Shown: positions 38,022-48,555 of the stretch, in pieces
Layout: every line of letters begins with the position of its first letter
Position numbering within the stretch: position 1 is the first letter of the stretch
From: Pseudomonas benzenivorans
GTDB lineage: Bacteria > Pseudomonadota > Gammaproteobacteria > Pseudomonadales > Pseudomonadaceae
Direction: 5' to 3'
DNA: 64,000 nt
Assembly: GCF_033547155.1 (NCBI RefSeq)
Contig: NZ_CP137892.1
Location: 4,402,001-4,466,000, forward strand
Notes under the pieces: model-generated
Databases searched by the model: none
What the model was told of the DNA's origin: nothing
What the model saw: only the letters and a program-made list of their open reading frames with translations
Program-made: the position numbers and the translations under genes

Positions 38022-39280
38022 AGGCCCTCCACCTTGGCCTTGGCCAGCAGGGCTTGCAGGCGTGCCTGCAGCTGGCTGGCCAGCTGCTCCTTGGCCACCG
38101 CCTGGTTGACCTCGTAACGCACGCTGGGGTCACTCAGGGGGAGCTGGCGATCCTCGCGCTGGCGCACCCGGACGATCTCGAAGGCACCGTCGATCAGCAT
38201 CGGTTGGGAAACCGTGCCGGCCTTCTGCAGCAGGGCGGTCTTGTGCAGGAAGTCCAGCTGCGCGTCCTGGGGACGGATCAGGCCCAGGTCGCCTGGCGGC
38301 GTGCGGCTCTTGTCCTCGGCCAGGGAGTAGCGGCGCACCGCCTCGTCGAAATCCAGGCCGGCCTGCAGCTCGGCATAGACCCGGTCGGCGCTGGCCTGGT
38401 CGGCCAGGCGGATATGCGCGGCCTGGACCCGGGCGACGTTGCGGTACTGCGCCAGGTGGCGCCGGTAGTAGGCCTCGGCGTCGGCATCGCCGACCTCACG
38501 GGCCAGCTGCTTGAGGCCGTCGGTCTCGTGGTGGAAGTCGCTGTGCAGGCCGATCTGGTGCAGGTACTGGTGGCGCACCAGCTTGTCGCGCACCAGCAGG
38601 CGCAGGCCCTCGCGCTCGGCGGCGTCGAAGCCCTGCTCGGCCAGCTGGTACCAGAGGTAGTCGCGCAGCACGTGCTGGCGCACCTGTTCGGCGAGGTAGG
38701 CCAGGTTGCCCTGCTGCAGCTCGACCCGGCCCTGGACGTTGTCGCCCTGGTACAGCGCCAGCAGGTCGAGGCGCCGCTCGGCCTGGCCGGGGAATTGCCA
38801 GGCGATCAGCTGCACCCCTCGGGCCTCGTCCTGTTGCGCCGGGCTCAGCCGCAGGCTGTCGAGCACCACGCCCTGTTGCGGCGGCGCCAGCACCTGGCGC
38901 AGGCGCTCGGCACCGAGTGGCTGCGGCTGGCGCAGGAAGGGTCGCACGTCGTGGTCGAAGCGGCGACCATGGACCTGCTCGATCAGGTTGGCCGTCTCGA
39001 CCTCCACCAACGCTTCCAGGTCGGCGCGGTAGCGGGGCTGCAGCTCCGCCTCCACCGCACGGGCCAACAGGCGGTTCTCCACCAGGCCGGCGCGCAGCTG
39101 GGCCGGGTCGGTATTGAACTTGACCCGGGTCAGCGCCCGCTCGAGCAACTCGATGCTCTTGCCGGGCAGGCGTTCGCCGTCGATGCGCAGGTCCTGGCCG
39201 GCCAGGGCCGACAGGCAGATGCCCGTCAGCCCCAGCAGCACCAGCGCGCGGCGCAGGTCGACCCGCACCTCAGAGACCAC
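38018..39280 (-). CDS. Parvulin-type peptidyl-prolyl isomerase (PpiC/SurA-like) in the plcB cassette
   Basis: 420-residue periplasmic folding factor candidate. A signal peptide or anchor (about 8-27, ending SALAG) is followed by a SurA-like N-terminal region and one parvulin domain (about 280-370), with AAHIRLADQASADRVYAELQ marking its start and GDLGLI within it. The GTG at 39280 overlaps the end of plcB by 11 bases; an in-frame GTG at 39268 is another possible start. Coupling to plcB suggests a dedicated chaperone for the phospholipase (inference). Confidence 0.82.
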   Translation of the reverse strand: MVSEVRVDLRRALVLLGLTGICLSALAGQDLRIDGERLPGKSIELLERALTRVKFNTDPAQLRAGLVENRLLARAVEAELQPRYRADLEALVEVETANLIEQVHGRRFDHDVRPFLRQPQPLGAERLRQVLAPPQQGVVLDSLRLSPAQQDEARGVQLIAWQFPGQAERRLDLLALYQGDNVQGRVELQQGNLAYLAEQVRQHVLRDYLWYQLAEQGFDAAEREGLRLLVRDKLVRHQYLHQIGLHSDFHHETDGLKQLAREVGDADAEAYYRRHLAQYRNVARVQAAHIRLADQASADRVYAELQAGLDFDEAVRRYSLAEDKSRTPPGDLGLIRPQDAQLDFLHKTALLQKAGTVSQPMLIDGAFEIVRVRQREDRQLPLSDPSVRYEVNQAVAKEQLASQLQARLQALLAKAKVEGL

Positions 39281-40259
39281 CCTGGCCGTAGAAGCTGTTG
39301 GCGCCCTTGGTCAGCACGTTGACGGTGAGGGCGATGGACTCGGGTATCAGCTCCTTGGCCACGCGCAGACGGGTGGCGTAACTGGTGTCGTAGAGCGGCT
39401 CGGGATGCTGGTAGGCGACCTGGGCGGTCTGCGTCAGCAGGTCGCGCAGCGGCTTCTGCGGGTCGTAGCGGCCGACCAGACTGGCCACCGCCGCCGCATC
39501 GCCCAGGCGCTCGCTGAAGTAGTGGTCGTCGACCCAGCCTTCCCAGCCGGAATGGCCGTTGCCCGAGGTGACCCAGGCGTGGTGCGGCTGGGCCACGTCG
39601 CCGGTGGCGTGCAGCGAGTAGCCGATGGTCTGCAGCGAGGGCGCGGCCTTGAACTGGTCGAACCAGTACTTGGCCAGGTTGTCGATGGGCTGGAAGGCGG
39701 CGGTCTGGAAGTCGCCGTAGTGCTCCTGCCAGTCCGAACGGCTGCCCTGGCGGTAATGCGCCTCGGTGCTGTCGAAGTCGCTGCGCTTCAGCTCACGGTT
39801 GTACAGGTAGACCATGGCGTACCAGTCGACGTCGCCGCTCCAGCTGCCGTCCACCTTGCGGTAGCGGTAGTCGTAGCCGCCGTGGTCGTTGCCATGGGCA
39901 TCGCCCTGGCGGGCCATGTTGATGAAGTGCCAGTAGGAGGTGTAGTTGACGATGGAGGCGGCGGCACCGGCCACCGGGGCGTGCTCGTAGCCGACCCACC
40001 AGCCGCCCAGGCGGGTGTCCTTGAAGTCGTCGACGTCGTAGGCGGCCTGGCCGAGGATCTCGCCGGCCTGGGCCTCGCTGCCGGCGGCGCCGACATAGAA
40101 CTGGTAGGCGCGGCGCATCTCGGCGCTGGCGGAGGCGGAATTCATGAACGCCAGGGCGTCCTTGACGATGTTCTTGTGGGTGGGTTGCGACCAGGCGGCC
40201 GCCTGGCCGGCGCAGACGGCAAGGCCTAGACCAAGGGCCAGGGTGGAGATCGTTTTCAT
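39270..40259 (-). CDS. plcB: Secreted zinc-dependent phospholipase C PlcB
   Basis: 329-residue exported phospholipase C of the zinc (Bacillus cereus-type) family. The signal peptide ends AGQAAA, so the mature enzyme begins with Trp, as required because the N-terminal Trp binds zinc in this family. Further ligands are in WSQPTHKN, YDVDDF, SLHATGDVAQPHH and GHSGWEGW (His-x3-Glu). In P. aeruginosa PlcB hydrolyses phospholipids and is needed for twitching chemotaxis toward them. The ATG at 40259 is chosen for the signal peptide. The next two genes overlap and form a cassette. Confidence 0.9.
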   Translation of the reverse strand: MKTISTLALGLGLAVCAGQAAAWSQPTHKNIVKDALAFMNSASASAEMRRAYQFYVGAAGSEAQAGEILGQAAYDVDDFKDTRLGGWWVGYEHAPVAGAAASIVNYTSYWHFINMARQGDAHGNDHGGYDYRYRKVDGSWSGDVDWYAMVYLYNRELKRSDFDSTEAHYRQGSRSDWQEHYGDFQTAAFQPIDNLAKYWFDQFKAAPSLQTIGYSLHATGDVAQPHHAWVTSGNGHSGWEGWVDDHYFSERLGDAAAVASLVGRYDPQKPLRDLLTQTAQVAYQHPEPLYDTSYATRLRVAKELIPESIALTVNVLTKGANSFYGQGGL

Positions 40260-40369
40260 GGGCAGAGCGCTCTTTTGTTGTTGGAGTCGAGCATTACTAG
40301 CCGGCGTCGATGGCAAAACCATTGCAACGCCGGGCTCCAACTAAAGCGCAGTCGGCATTCGCCCTACTA

Positions 40370-40397
40370 CCCAACTAAGGTTGGGCCGGTCTAGACC
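40370..40397. other. Two short palindromes upstream of plcB
   Basis: CCCAAC-TAAG-GTTGGG (40370-40385) and GGTCTAGACC (40388-40397) lie side by side in the 183-base gap between pbpG and plcB. They could be the end structure of the pbpG transcript or regulator sites for plcB. No T tract follows on either strand. Confidence 0.35.
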
Positions 40398-40442
40398 AGT
40401 CTCGGGTTTGTGGCCGAGATCGCAGGGCGGGCCAGGGCCCTG

Positions 40443-41348
40443 TCACTGCACCCTTTGCAGGCGCTGGGCCTGTTTCTGCTGGCGGTAGCTGATGGCCGCC
40501 GCCGGCACCGGGGTGACCTTGCCGGTTTCCAGCCAGCGCTTGAGGCGGTTGGCGTCGGCCATATGGGTGTACTTGCCGAAGGCGTCCAGCACCACGAAGG
40601 CCACCGGGCGCTTGGCCATGACGGTGCGCATCACCAGGCAGTGCCCGGCCTCGTCGGTGTAGCCGGTCTTGCTCAGCTGCACGCTCCAGTTGGCCTTGCG
40701 CACCAGGCCGTTGGTGTTGCGAAAGCCCAGGCTGTAGCTGGGCTTGCGAAAGGCCACGGTCTTCTCCGAGGTGGTGCTCAGCTGGCTGAGCAGGGGGTAC
40801 TGCTGGCTGGCCTTGAGCAGCAGCACCAGGTCGTTGGCGCTGGAGACGTTGCGTTCGGACAGGCCGGTGGGTTCGACGAAGCGCGTGCTGTGCATGCCCA
40901 GGGCCTTGGCCTTGGCGTTCATCGCCGCGATGAAGGCCGCGTAGCCGCCCGGGTAGTGGTGCGCCAGGCTGGAGGCCGCGCGGTTTTCCGAGGACATCAG
41001 GGCCAGCAGCAGCATGTCGCGGCGGCTCAGCTCGCTGCCGATGCGCACCCGCGAGAACACCCCCTGCATCTCGACATTGTCGCGGATGGTGATCGGCAGC
41101 ACCTGGTCCAGCGACTGCTTGGCGTCCAGAACGACCAGGGCGGTCATCAGCTTGGTCACCGAGGCGATCGGCAACACCAGGTCGGGATGGCTGGAATACA
41201 GCACCTGGTCGGTCTTGAGGTCGACCAGCAGGGCGCTGCCGGCGGCGAGCTCCTGGGTGGCGGGCGTGTTGGCGGCGAGGCTGTTCGATGCAACTACAAC
41301 GCAGCTGCACATCAGCAGCAGGCTTACTATCGAATGACGGATTTTCAC
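40443..41348 (-). CDS. pbpG: D-alanyl-D-alanine endopeptidase, penicillin-binding protein 7
   Basis: 301-residue periplasmic serine endopeptidase that cuts peptidoglycan crosslinks. The penicillin-binding motifs are complete: S63-V-T-K66, S120-E-N122 and K227-T-G229. A signal peptide covers about residues 1-26. The GTG at 41348 ([12 protein letters not shown]) is chosen by family N-terminus; an ATG at 41384 would add twelve residues. Neither has a strong ribosome-binding site. It lies between plcB and the choline-sulfatase cluster and appears unrelated to both. Confidence 0.92.
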   Translation of the reverse strand: MKIRHSIVSLLLMCSCVVVASNSLAANTPATQELAAGSALLVDLKTDQVLYSSHPDLVLPIASVTKLMTALVVLDAKQSLDQVLPITIRDNVEMQGVFSRVRIGSELSRRDMLLLALMSSENRAASSLAHHYPGGYAAFIAAMNAKAKALGMHSTRFVEPTGLSERNVSSANDLVLLLKASQQYPLLSQLSTTSEKTVAFRKPSYSLGFRNTNGLVRKANWSVQLSKTGYTDEAGHCLVMRTVMAKRPVAFVVLDAFGKYTHMADANRLKRWLETGKVTPVPAAAISYRQQKQAQRLQRVQ

Positions 41349-41483
41349 GGGAGGCTTCACTGGCTGAGTGGGGAGACGGCGCAACGGCAGGTTGCGCCTC
41401 CGACAGTATAGGCAGTCGGCCGGCGCCCTTGCAGGGGCCCAGGGCCCGGCCGCTCGCCTTTCGTCTGCCGGCGCAGACGGCGC

Positions 41484-42404
41484 CTAGCGCAACGCGTCCG
41501 CGCCCCCCAGTTCGGCCTTGAGCCAGTCGACGAACTGCGCGGTCAGACGCTGGCGGCGCTTGCGCTCGGGCAGCACCACGTAATAGCCGAAGTCGGTGCG
41601 CGCCGTTTCGCGGCAGACGCGGCACAGCAGGTTCTGCTCGAGCAGCTCGTCGACCAGGTGGCGCCAGCCGATGGCCACCCCCTGGCCGGCGATGGCCGCC
41701 TGGATCAGCAGGGTGTAGTTGTCGAAGCGCAGGCTGCCGGGGTTCGGCGCCTCGGCGATGGCCAGGGCGCGGAACAGGCCGTTCCAGTCGAGCCAGCGCG
41801 AGCGGCTGTCGGGGCGCAGGTGCAGCAGCGGCAACTCGGCCAGGGCCGCTGGCGGCAACGGCCGTTGCCGCTCCTTGAGCAGCTGCGGGCTGCACACGGC
41901 GAAGGCCTCCTCGGCGAACAGCAGGTGCGCCTCGCCGTGCTTGAAGCGGCCGTCGCCGAAGGCGATGGCCACGTCGATCTCCGGCGGCAGCACGCCGAGG
42001 TCGCGGTTGGTGGTGATCAGGCTGACGTCCAGCTCCGGATGGCGCTGGTTGAAGCGGTGCAGGCGCGGCATCAGCCAGTAGGCGGCGACGGCGAAGTCGG
42101 TGGCCACCTGCAGCACCTCGTGCTGCGGCTGGGCGCTGAGCGCCGCCAGGCCGTCGTCCAGGCTCTGCAGGCCGTCGCGCACATGGCGCAGCAGCAGCTC
42201 GCCGGCCTCGGTGAGGACGATGCCGCGATAGACCCGGTCGAACAGGCGGGTCGCCAGCTGCTGTTCGAGGCGCTTGATCTGCTGGCTGATCGCCGGCTGG
42301 CTGCTGCCCAGTTCGCTGGCCGCGGCGGTGAAGCTCAGATGGCGCGCGGCGGACTCGAACACCAGCAGGGCATCGAGGGACAGCCCTTCGAAGTGCTTAA
42401 ACAT
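41484..42404 (-). CDS. LysR-family regulator of choline-sulfate use
   Basis: 306-residue LysR regulator with helix-turn-helix SFTAAASELGSSQPAISQQI (about 24-43) and effector domain from about 92. It is divergent from betC with a 113-base gap, the conserved position of the choline-sulfate utilisation regulator in Pseudomonas. The likely inducer is choline-O-sulfate or a breakdown product (inference). Confidence 0.9.
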   Translation of the reverse strand: MFKHFEGLSLDALLVFESAARHLSFTAAASELGSSQPAISQQIKRLEQQLATRLFDRVYRGIVLTEAGELLLRHVRDGLQSLDDGLAALSAQPQHEVLQVATDFAVAAYWLMPRLHRFNQRHPELDVSLITTNRDLGVLPPEIDVAIAFGDGRFKHGEAHLLFAEEAFAVCSPQLLKERQRPLPPAALAELPLLHLRPDSRSRWLDWNGLFRALAIAEAPNPGSLRFDNYTLLIQAAIAGQGVAIGWRHLVDELLEQNLLCRVCRETARTDFGYYVVLPERKRRQRLTAQFVDWLKAELGGADALR

Positions 42405-42517
42405 AAGTAGAGCTTATCCGAGTCATGTCTTCCCGGCGGGTTTACCCGCTAGCCATGAGGCGCAATGATCGAACCAGCAATTTCGCATAAAACCTTCATA
42501 TGGAATACAGGCTCGCC

Positions 42518-44026
42518 ATGAAACGTCCGAACATCCTCTTCATCATGGCCGACCAGATGGCCGCGCCGCTCCTGCCGATCCATGACCCGGCCTCGCCGAT
42601 CAAGATGCCCAACCTGCTGGGCCTGGCCGAGGCCGGCGTGGTGTTCGATTCCGCCTACTGCAACAGCCCGTTGTGCGCGCCGTCGCGCTTCACCCTGGTC
42701 AGCGGCCAGCTGCCGAGCAAGATCGGCGCCTACGACAACGCCGCCGACTTTCCCGGCGACGTGCCGACCTATGCCCACTACCTGCGCCGTATGGGCTATC
42801 GCACCGCGCTGTCGGGCAAGATGCACTTCTGCGGCCCGGACCAGCTGCACGGCTACGAGGAGCGCCTGACCAGCGACATCTATCCGGCCGACTACGGCTG
42901 GGCGGTGAACTGGGACGAGCCGGATGTACGCGCCAGCTGGTACCACAACATGTCCTCGGTGCTGCAGGCCGGCCCCTGCGTGCGCACCAACCAGCTGGAC
43001 TTCGACGAGGAGGTGGTGTTCAAGGCCCGGCAGTACCTCTACGACCATGTGCGTATGAGCCCCGAACAGCCGTTCTGCCTGACCGTGTCGATGACCCACC
43101 CCCACGACCCCTACACCATCCCCGAGGAATTCTGGAACCTCTACGAGGACGTGGAGATCCCGCTGCCGCGCCATACCCTCGACCAGGCCGAGCAGGACCC
43201 CCACTCCCAGCGCCTGCTCAAGGTCATCGACCTGTGGGACAAGCCGCTGCCCGAGGACAAGATCAGGGACGCGCGGCGCGCCTACTTCGGTGCCTGCAGC
43301 TACATCGACAGCAATATCGGCAAGCTGCTCAAGACCCTCGAGGACTGCGGCCTGGCCGAGGACACCATCATCGTCTTCTCCGGCGACCACGGCGACATGC
43401 TCGGCGAGCGCGGCCTCTGGTACAAGATGCACTGGTTCGAGATGGCCGCCCGCGTGCCCTTCGTGGTGCATGCGCCGGGGCGCTTCGCCGCACACCGGGT
43501 GAGCCAGTCGGTGTCGACCATGGACCTGCTGCCGACCCTGGTGGAACTGGCCGGCGGCACTGTCGAGGCGGACCTGGCGCTGGACGGTCGGTCGCTGCTG
43601 CCCCATCTGCAGGGCGAGGGCGGGCATGACGAGGTGCTCGGCGAGTACATGGCCGAAGGCACCGACTCGCCGCTGATGATGATCCGCCGCGGGCAGTGGA
43701 AGTTCATCTACTCTGAGAAAGACCCGCTGCTGCTGTTCGACCTGGCCAACGACCCGCGAGAGCTGGAGAACCTGGCGGCCGCGGCCGAGCACCAGGAACT
43801 GCTCGCCGCGCTCCTCGCCGAGGCGCGCGCACGCTGGGACATGCCGGCGATTCACCAGGCCACCCTGGCCAGCCAGCGCCGCCGCCGCTTCGTCGCCGAG
43901 GCCCTGACCCGCGGCAAGCTCAAGAGCTGGGATCACCAGCCCATGGTCGATGCCAGCCAGCAGTACATGCGCAACCATATCGACCTGGACGACCTGGAGC
44001 GCCGCGCCCGTTACCCACAACCCTGA
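42518..44026 (+). CDS. betC: Choline-sulfatase
   Basis: 502-residue sulfatase that splits choline-O-sulfate into choline and sulfate. The sulfatase signature CAPSR contains Cys53, which must be converted to formylglycine. Metal-binding residues are in NILFIMADQM at the N-terminus and FSGDHGDMLGE later. The C-terminal extension (about 440-502) is typical of the BetC group. Start 42518 (MKRPNILF) matches P. aeruginosa BetC; an ATG at 42500 is six residues longer. No signal peptide: the enzyme acts in the cytoplasm, so the ester must be imported. Confidence 0.95.
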   Translation: MKRPNILFIMADQMAAPLLPIHDPASPIKMPNLLGLAEAGVVFDSAYCNSPLCAPSRFTLVSGQLPSKIGAYDNAADFPGDVPTYAHYLRRMGYRTALSGKMHFCGPDQLHGYEERLTSDIYPADYGWAVNWDEPDVRASWYHNMSSVLQAGPCVRTNQLDFDEEVVFKARQYLYDHVRMSPEQPFCLTVSMTHPHDPYTIPEEFWNLYEDVEIPLPRHTLDQAEQDPHSQRLLKVIDLWDKPLPEDKIRDARRAYFGACSYIDSNIGKLLKTLEDCGLAEDTIIVFSGDHGDMLGERGLWYKMHWFEMAARVPFVVHAPGRFAAHRVSQSVSTMDLLPTLVELAGGTVEADLALDGRSLLPHLQGEGGHDEVLGEYMAEGTDSPLMMIRRGQWKFIYSEKDPLLLFDLANDPRELENLAAAAEHQELLAALLAEARARWDMPAIHQATLASQRRRRFVAEALTRGKLKSWDHQPMVDASQQYMRNHIDLDDLERRARYPQP

Positions 44027-44114
44027 AACCCTGTTCCAGCGCCGGCGCAGCCATGTGCCGGCGGCAACACGCCACTCCACGCACAGAACAACAACCCTAG
44101 AGGGGAATGCAGGC

Positions 44115-45041
44115 ATGAAAAAACTCAGCACAGTCCTGGCCGGCGGCTTGTTACTGGCCGGCGGCGCCTTCCACGCCCAGGCCGAAGACGCGCGCTGCGC
44201 CACGGTGAAACTCGGCGACCCGGGCTGGAGCGACATCGCCGTGACCAACGGCATCGCCAGCTTCCTGCTCGAAGGCCTGGGCTACAAGGCGCAGAGCCAG
44301 ACCCTGGCGGTGCCGATCATCTTCGCCGGCCTGCAGAAGGGCCAGGTCGACGTGTTCCTCGGCAACTGGATGCCGGCCCAGCAGGACAACTACGACAAGT
44401 TCGTCGCCAGCGGCGCGGTCGACCAGCTGGCGCAGAACCTCGACGGCACCGAGTACACCCTGGCCGTGCCGAGCTATGTCTACGAGGCCGGGGTGAAGAC
44501 CTTCGCCGACCTGGACCGGCACGCCGACAAGTTCGGCCACAAACTCTACGGCATCGCCTCCGGCTCGCCGGCCAACGAGTCGATCCGCCAGATGATCGAG
44601 TCCGACGAATTCGGCCTGGGCGACTGGAAGCTGGTGGAGTCCAGCGAGCAGGCCATGCTGGTACAGGTCGGCCGGGCGGTGAAGCGCAACGAGTTCGTGG
44701 TGTTTCTCGGCTGGACCCCGCACCCGATGAACGTCAACTACGACATGCAGTACCTGCGCGGCGGCGAGAAGTACTTCGGCGAGAGCGGCAGCGTCAACAC
44801 CCTGGCCCGCAAGGACTACGCCAGCCAGTGCCCGAACGTCGGCAAGCTGCTGAGCAACCTGAGCTTCACCCAGGACATGGAGAACAGCATCATGGATCAG
44901 GTGCTGAGCAAACAGGCGAGCAACGCCGAGGCGATCAAGGCCTGGCTCAAGGCCAACCCCGAGGTGCTCGACGGCTGGCTGCAAGGCGTCACCACCCGCG
45001 ACGGCGGCGACGCCCTGGCGGCGGTGAAGGCGCAGCTTTAA
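44115..45041 (+). CDS. Choline-type ABC transporter substrate-binding protein (ChoX/BetX family)
   Basis: 308-residue periplasmic binding protein with a signal peptide (1-23, ending HAQA). The aromatic cage that binds quaternary ammonium in ChoX is present: Trp38 with Asp40 (DPGWSD), Trp85 (LGNWMP), a Tyr at 121 or 123 (PSYVYE) and Trp200 (LGWTPHP). It follows betC by 88 bases. No permease or ATPase gene is adjacent, so it must work with a choline/betaine ABC transporter encoded elsewhere. The ligand may be choline or choline-O-sulfate. Confidence 0.9.
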   Translation: MKKLSTVLAGGLLLAGGAFHAQAEDARCATVKLGDPGWSDIAVTNGIASFLLEGLGYKAQSQTLAVPIIFAGLQKGQVDVFLGNWMPAQQDNYDKFVASGAVDQLAQNLDGTEYTLAVPSYVYEAGVKTFADLDRHADKFGHKLYGIASGSPANESIRQMIESDEFGLGDWKLVESSEQAMLVQVGRAVKRNEFVVFLGWTPHPMNVNYDMQYLRGGEKYFGESGSVNTLARKDYASQCPNVGKLLSNLSFTQDMENSIMDQVLSKQASNAEAIKAWLKANPEVLDGWLQGVTTRDGGDALAAVKAQL

Positions 45042-45060
45042 GCTGGCGGGAACATTTGGC

Positions 45061-45113
45061 GTAGGGTGGGCTTCGGCCTACCCTTCTCGCATGCGGTGGG
45101 CCGCAGCCCACCC
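45061..45113. repeat. Intergenic GGGTGGGC inverted repeat, copy 1
   Basis: GGGTGGGC (45064-45071) pairs with GCCCACCC (45106-45113), with additional internal palindromes GGTGGGC/GCCCACC and GTAGG/CCTAC. It lies between the choline-binding protein and SulP genes. The type resembles Pseudomonas intergenic palindromes; two related copies occur at 49699 and 62355. Confidence 0.6.
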
Positions 45114-45131
45114 TCCCACAGAACGACACCG

Positions 45132-46703
45132 ATGCCGTTACCCAACCGCCAGACCCTGCTGCCCTTCCTCAGATGGCTGCCCAACACCAGCCGCCGCAGC
45201 CTCGGCAACGACCTGCTGGTGGGCCTGAGCGGCGCCATCCTGGCCCTGCCGCAATCCATCGCCTACGCCCTGATCGCCGGCCTGCCGGCCGAATACGGCC
45301 TGTATGCGGCCATAGTGCCGGTGATCATCGCCTGCCTGTGGGGCTCGTCCTGGCACCTGATCTGCGGGCCGACCGCGGCGATCGCCATCGTCATCTTCAC
45401 CAGCGTCAGCCCCTTCGCCGCCCCCGGCAGCGACGAGTTCATCGCCCGGGTGCTGCTGCTGACCTTCGTCGCCGGGCTGTTCCAGTGGCTGCTCGGCCTG
45501 CTGCGCTTCGGCGCCCTGGTCAACTTCGTGTCCCATTCGGTGGTGCTCGGCTTCACCCTCGGCGCCGCCGTGGTCATCGCCTTGGGCCAGCTGCCCAACC
45601 TGCTGGGCATCAACGTGCCGAGCCAGGCCACGGCCCTGGCCACCCTGCTGAATATCGGCGAACACCTGCCGGAGACCGACTGGCGCGCCCTGGGCCTGGC
45701 CCTGTTCACCCTCGGCCTGAGCCTGCTGATCCGCCGGCTGTGGCCACGCCTGCCGGCGCTGTTGCTGGGCCTGGTCGGCGGCAGCCTGGTGGTCCTGCTG
45801 CTGCCGGAGCGGCTGACCGCCGGCATCGCCCTGGTCAGCGCCTTCGAGGGCCGGCTGCCGCCCTTCAGCCCGCTGCAGTTCGACCTGACCAGCCTGCTGC
45901 AACTGCTGCCGGCGGCGGTGGCCTGCGGCATGCTCGGCCTGGTCACCAGCCTGTCGATCGCCCGCGCCCTGGCCGGCAAGTCCCAGCAGTTCCTCGACGC
46001 CAACCAGGAGGTGCGCGCCCAGGGCCTGTCCAACCTGGTCGGCCCCTGGTTCTCCGGCTTCCTCTCGGCCGGCTCCTTCACCCGCTCGGCGCTGAACCTG
46101 CAGGCCGGCGCCCGCTCGCCCCTGGCCGGGGTGTGCTCCGCGCTGCTGGTGGCGCTGTTCGCCCTGTTCGGCGCCCGCCTGATCGCGCTGATCCCGCTGC
46201 CGTCCATGGCCGCCGGCATCCTGCTGATCTGCTGGGGCCTGGTGGACATCGCCGGCGCGCGGTCGCTGTTCCGGGTCAGCCGCGCGGAGTTCCTGGTGAT
46301 GGCCCTGACCCTGCTGGCGACCCTGCTGCTGGAGTTGCAGACGGCGATCTACGCCGGGGTGCTGGCCTCGCTGTTCTTCTACCTCAAGCGCACCTCGCAG
46401 CCGCGGGTGAAGTTCTGGCAGGAGGGCGAGGAGGAGCTGTTGCGGGTCGAGGGTTCGATCTTCTTCGGCGCCTGTCACTACCTGCAGCAGCTGCTGCAGC
46501 GCAGCGACGGCGAACGGGTGATCATCGACGCCCACCACGTCAACTTCATCGACTACGCCGGGGTGGAGATGCTGCACCAGGAGGCGCGCCGCCTGCAGGC
46601 GCAGAACCGCAGCCTGGTGCTGCGCCGCGCGCGCCCCCAGGTGATCGAGGAGATCCACAAGCTCGAAGGCGCCGAGCGCTGTCCGGTGCTGTTCGAGGAC
46701 TGA
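45132..46703 (+). CDS. SulP-family anion permease with STAS domain
   Basis: 523-residue SulP transporter: about 10-12 transmembrane helices (residues about 25-420) and a C-terminal STAS domain (about 430-520) with VNFIDYAGVEMLHQE. The family signature near helix 2-3 reads LPAEYGLYAAIVP. The ATG at 45132 is chosen because the frame upstream lies within the repeat; no strong ribosome-binding site is visible. The position after betC and the choline-binding protein suggests sulfate or sulfate-ester transport linked to choline-sulfate use, but direction and substrate are inference. Confidence 0.92.
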   Translation: MPLPNRQTLLPFLRWLPNTSRRSLGNDLLVGLSGAILALPQSIAYALIAGLPAEYGLYAAIVPVIIACLWGSSWHLICGPTAAIAIVIFTSVSPFAAPGSDEFIARVLLLTFVAGLFQWLLGLLRFGALVNFVSHSVVLGFTLGAAVVIALGQLPNLLGINVPSQATALATLLNIGEHLPETDWRALGLALFTLGLSLLIRRLWPRLPALLLGLVGGSLVVLLLPERLTAGIALVSAFEGRLPPFSPLQFDLTSLLQLLPAAVACGMLGLVTSLSIARALAGKSQQFLDANQEVRAQGLSNLVGPWFSGFLSAGSFTRSALNLQAGARSPLAGVCSALLVALFALFGARLIALIPLPSMAAGILLICWGLVDIAGARSLFRVSRAEFLVMALTLLATLLLELQTAIYAGVLASLFFYLKRTSQPRVKFWQEGEEELLRVEGSIFFGACHYLQQLLQRSDGERVIIDAHHVNFIDYAGVEMLHQEARRLQAQNRSLVLRRARPQVIEEIHKLEGAERCPVLFED

Positions 46704-46764
46704 AGCCCAGAGTGCGCCATGGGCACCAGAACCGCGCCAGCCCAGCCGCGCGTGCCGCTGAGTC

Positions 46765-46781
46765 GGTGCGCGGGGCGCACC
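46765..46781. terminator. Possible hairpin between convergent sulP and aroE
   Basis: GGTGCGC and GCGCACC form a seven-base stem with a GGG loop, nine bases from the aroE stop. No T tract is present on either side. Confidence 0.35.
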
Positions 46782-46789
46782 CTAGGGAA

Positions 46790-47613
46790 TCAGGCCTGTT
46801 GCAACTGGCGACGCAGCTCGGCCAGCACCGGCGCACTGTCCGGGCGCACGCCGCGCCACAGGCAGAAGGCCTCGGCGGCCTGCTCCACCAGCATGCCCAG
46901 GCCGTCGATCGTGCGCGCCGCGCCCTGTTCGGCGGCCCAGGCATTGAAGGCGGTGGCCTGGCGGGCGTACATCATGTCGTAGCAAATCGTCCGACCAGGG
47001 GCGATCAGGCTCGCGGCGATCGGCGGCAGCTCGCCGGCCAGGCTGGCCGAGGTGCCGTTGACGATCAGGTCCACCGGCGCATCGATCCAGTCGAAGCCGC
47101 TGGCCACCAACGGGCCCAGGTCGGCGAACTCAGCGGCCAGCTGTTCGGCCTTGGCCACGGTGCGGTTGGCGATCACCAGGACCGCAGGCTGCTGCGCCAG
47201 CAGCGGCTCGAGCACGCCGCGCACCGCACCGCCGGCACCGAGCAGGAGGATGCGCTTGCCGCGCAGCTCCAGGCCGGCGTTGACCCTCAGGTCGCGCACC
47301 AGGCCGGCGCCGTCGGTGTTGTCGCCCAGCAGACTACCGTCCTCGCGCTTGCTCAGGGTGTTGACCGCGCCGGCGCGGCGGGCCCGCTCGCTCAGCGCAT
47401 CGGCCAGTTGGAAGGCCTGCTCCTTGAACGGCACGGTGACGTTGGCACCACGCCCCTCGGCGAAGAAGGCCCGGGCGAAGCCGGCGAAGTCGTCCAGCGG
47501 CGCCAGCAACGCCTCGTAGCTCAGCGGCTGGCCGGTCTGGGCGGCGAACAGGCGGTGGATCAGCGGCGACTTGCTGTGGCCGATGGGGTTGCCGAAGACG
47601 CCGTAGCGGTCCA

Positions 47614-47614
<1 letters not shown>
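46790..47614 (-). CDS. aroE: Shikimate dehydrogenase (NADP+)
   Basis: 274-residue enzyme of the shikimate pathway reducing 3-dehydroshikimate to shikimate. Shikimate-binding residues are in [13 protein letters not shown] and NVTVPFKEQ (catalytic Lys about 65) and NTDGAG (Asp). The NADP loop is GAGGAVRG followed by NRTVAKAE, whose Arg/Thr selects NADP. The start overlaps the hemF stop by one base, so both are coupled. Confidence 0.96.

Positions 47615-48555
<941 letters not shown>

Noticed and set aside
45066..45131. Earlier start for the SulP gene inside the repeat
   Set aside because: The added residues come from the inverted repeat and do not look like a protein N-terminus; ATG 45132 begins a normal cytoplasmic lead-in.
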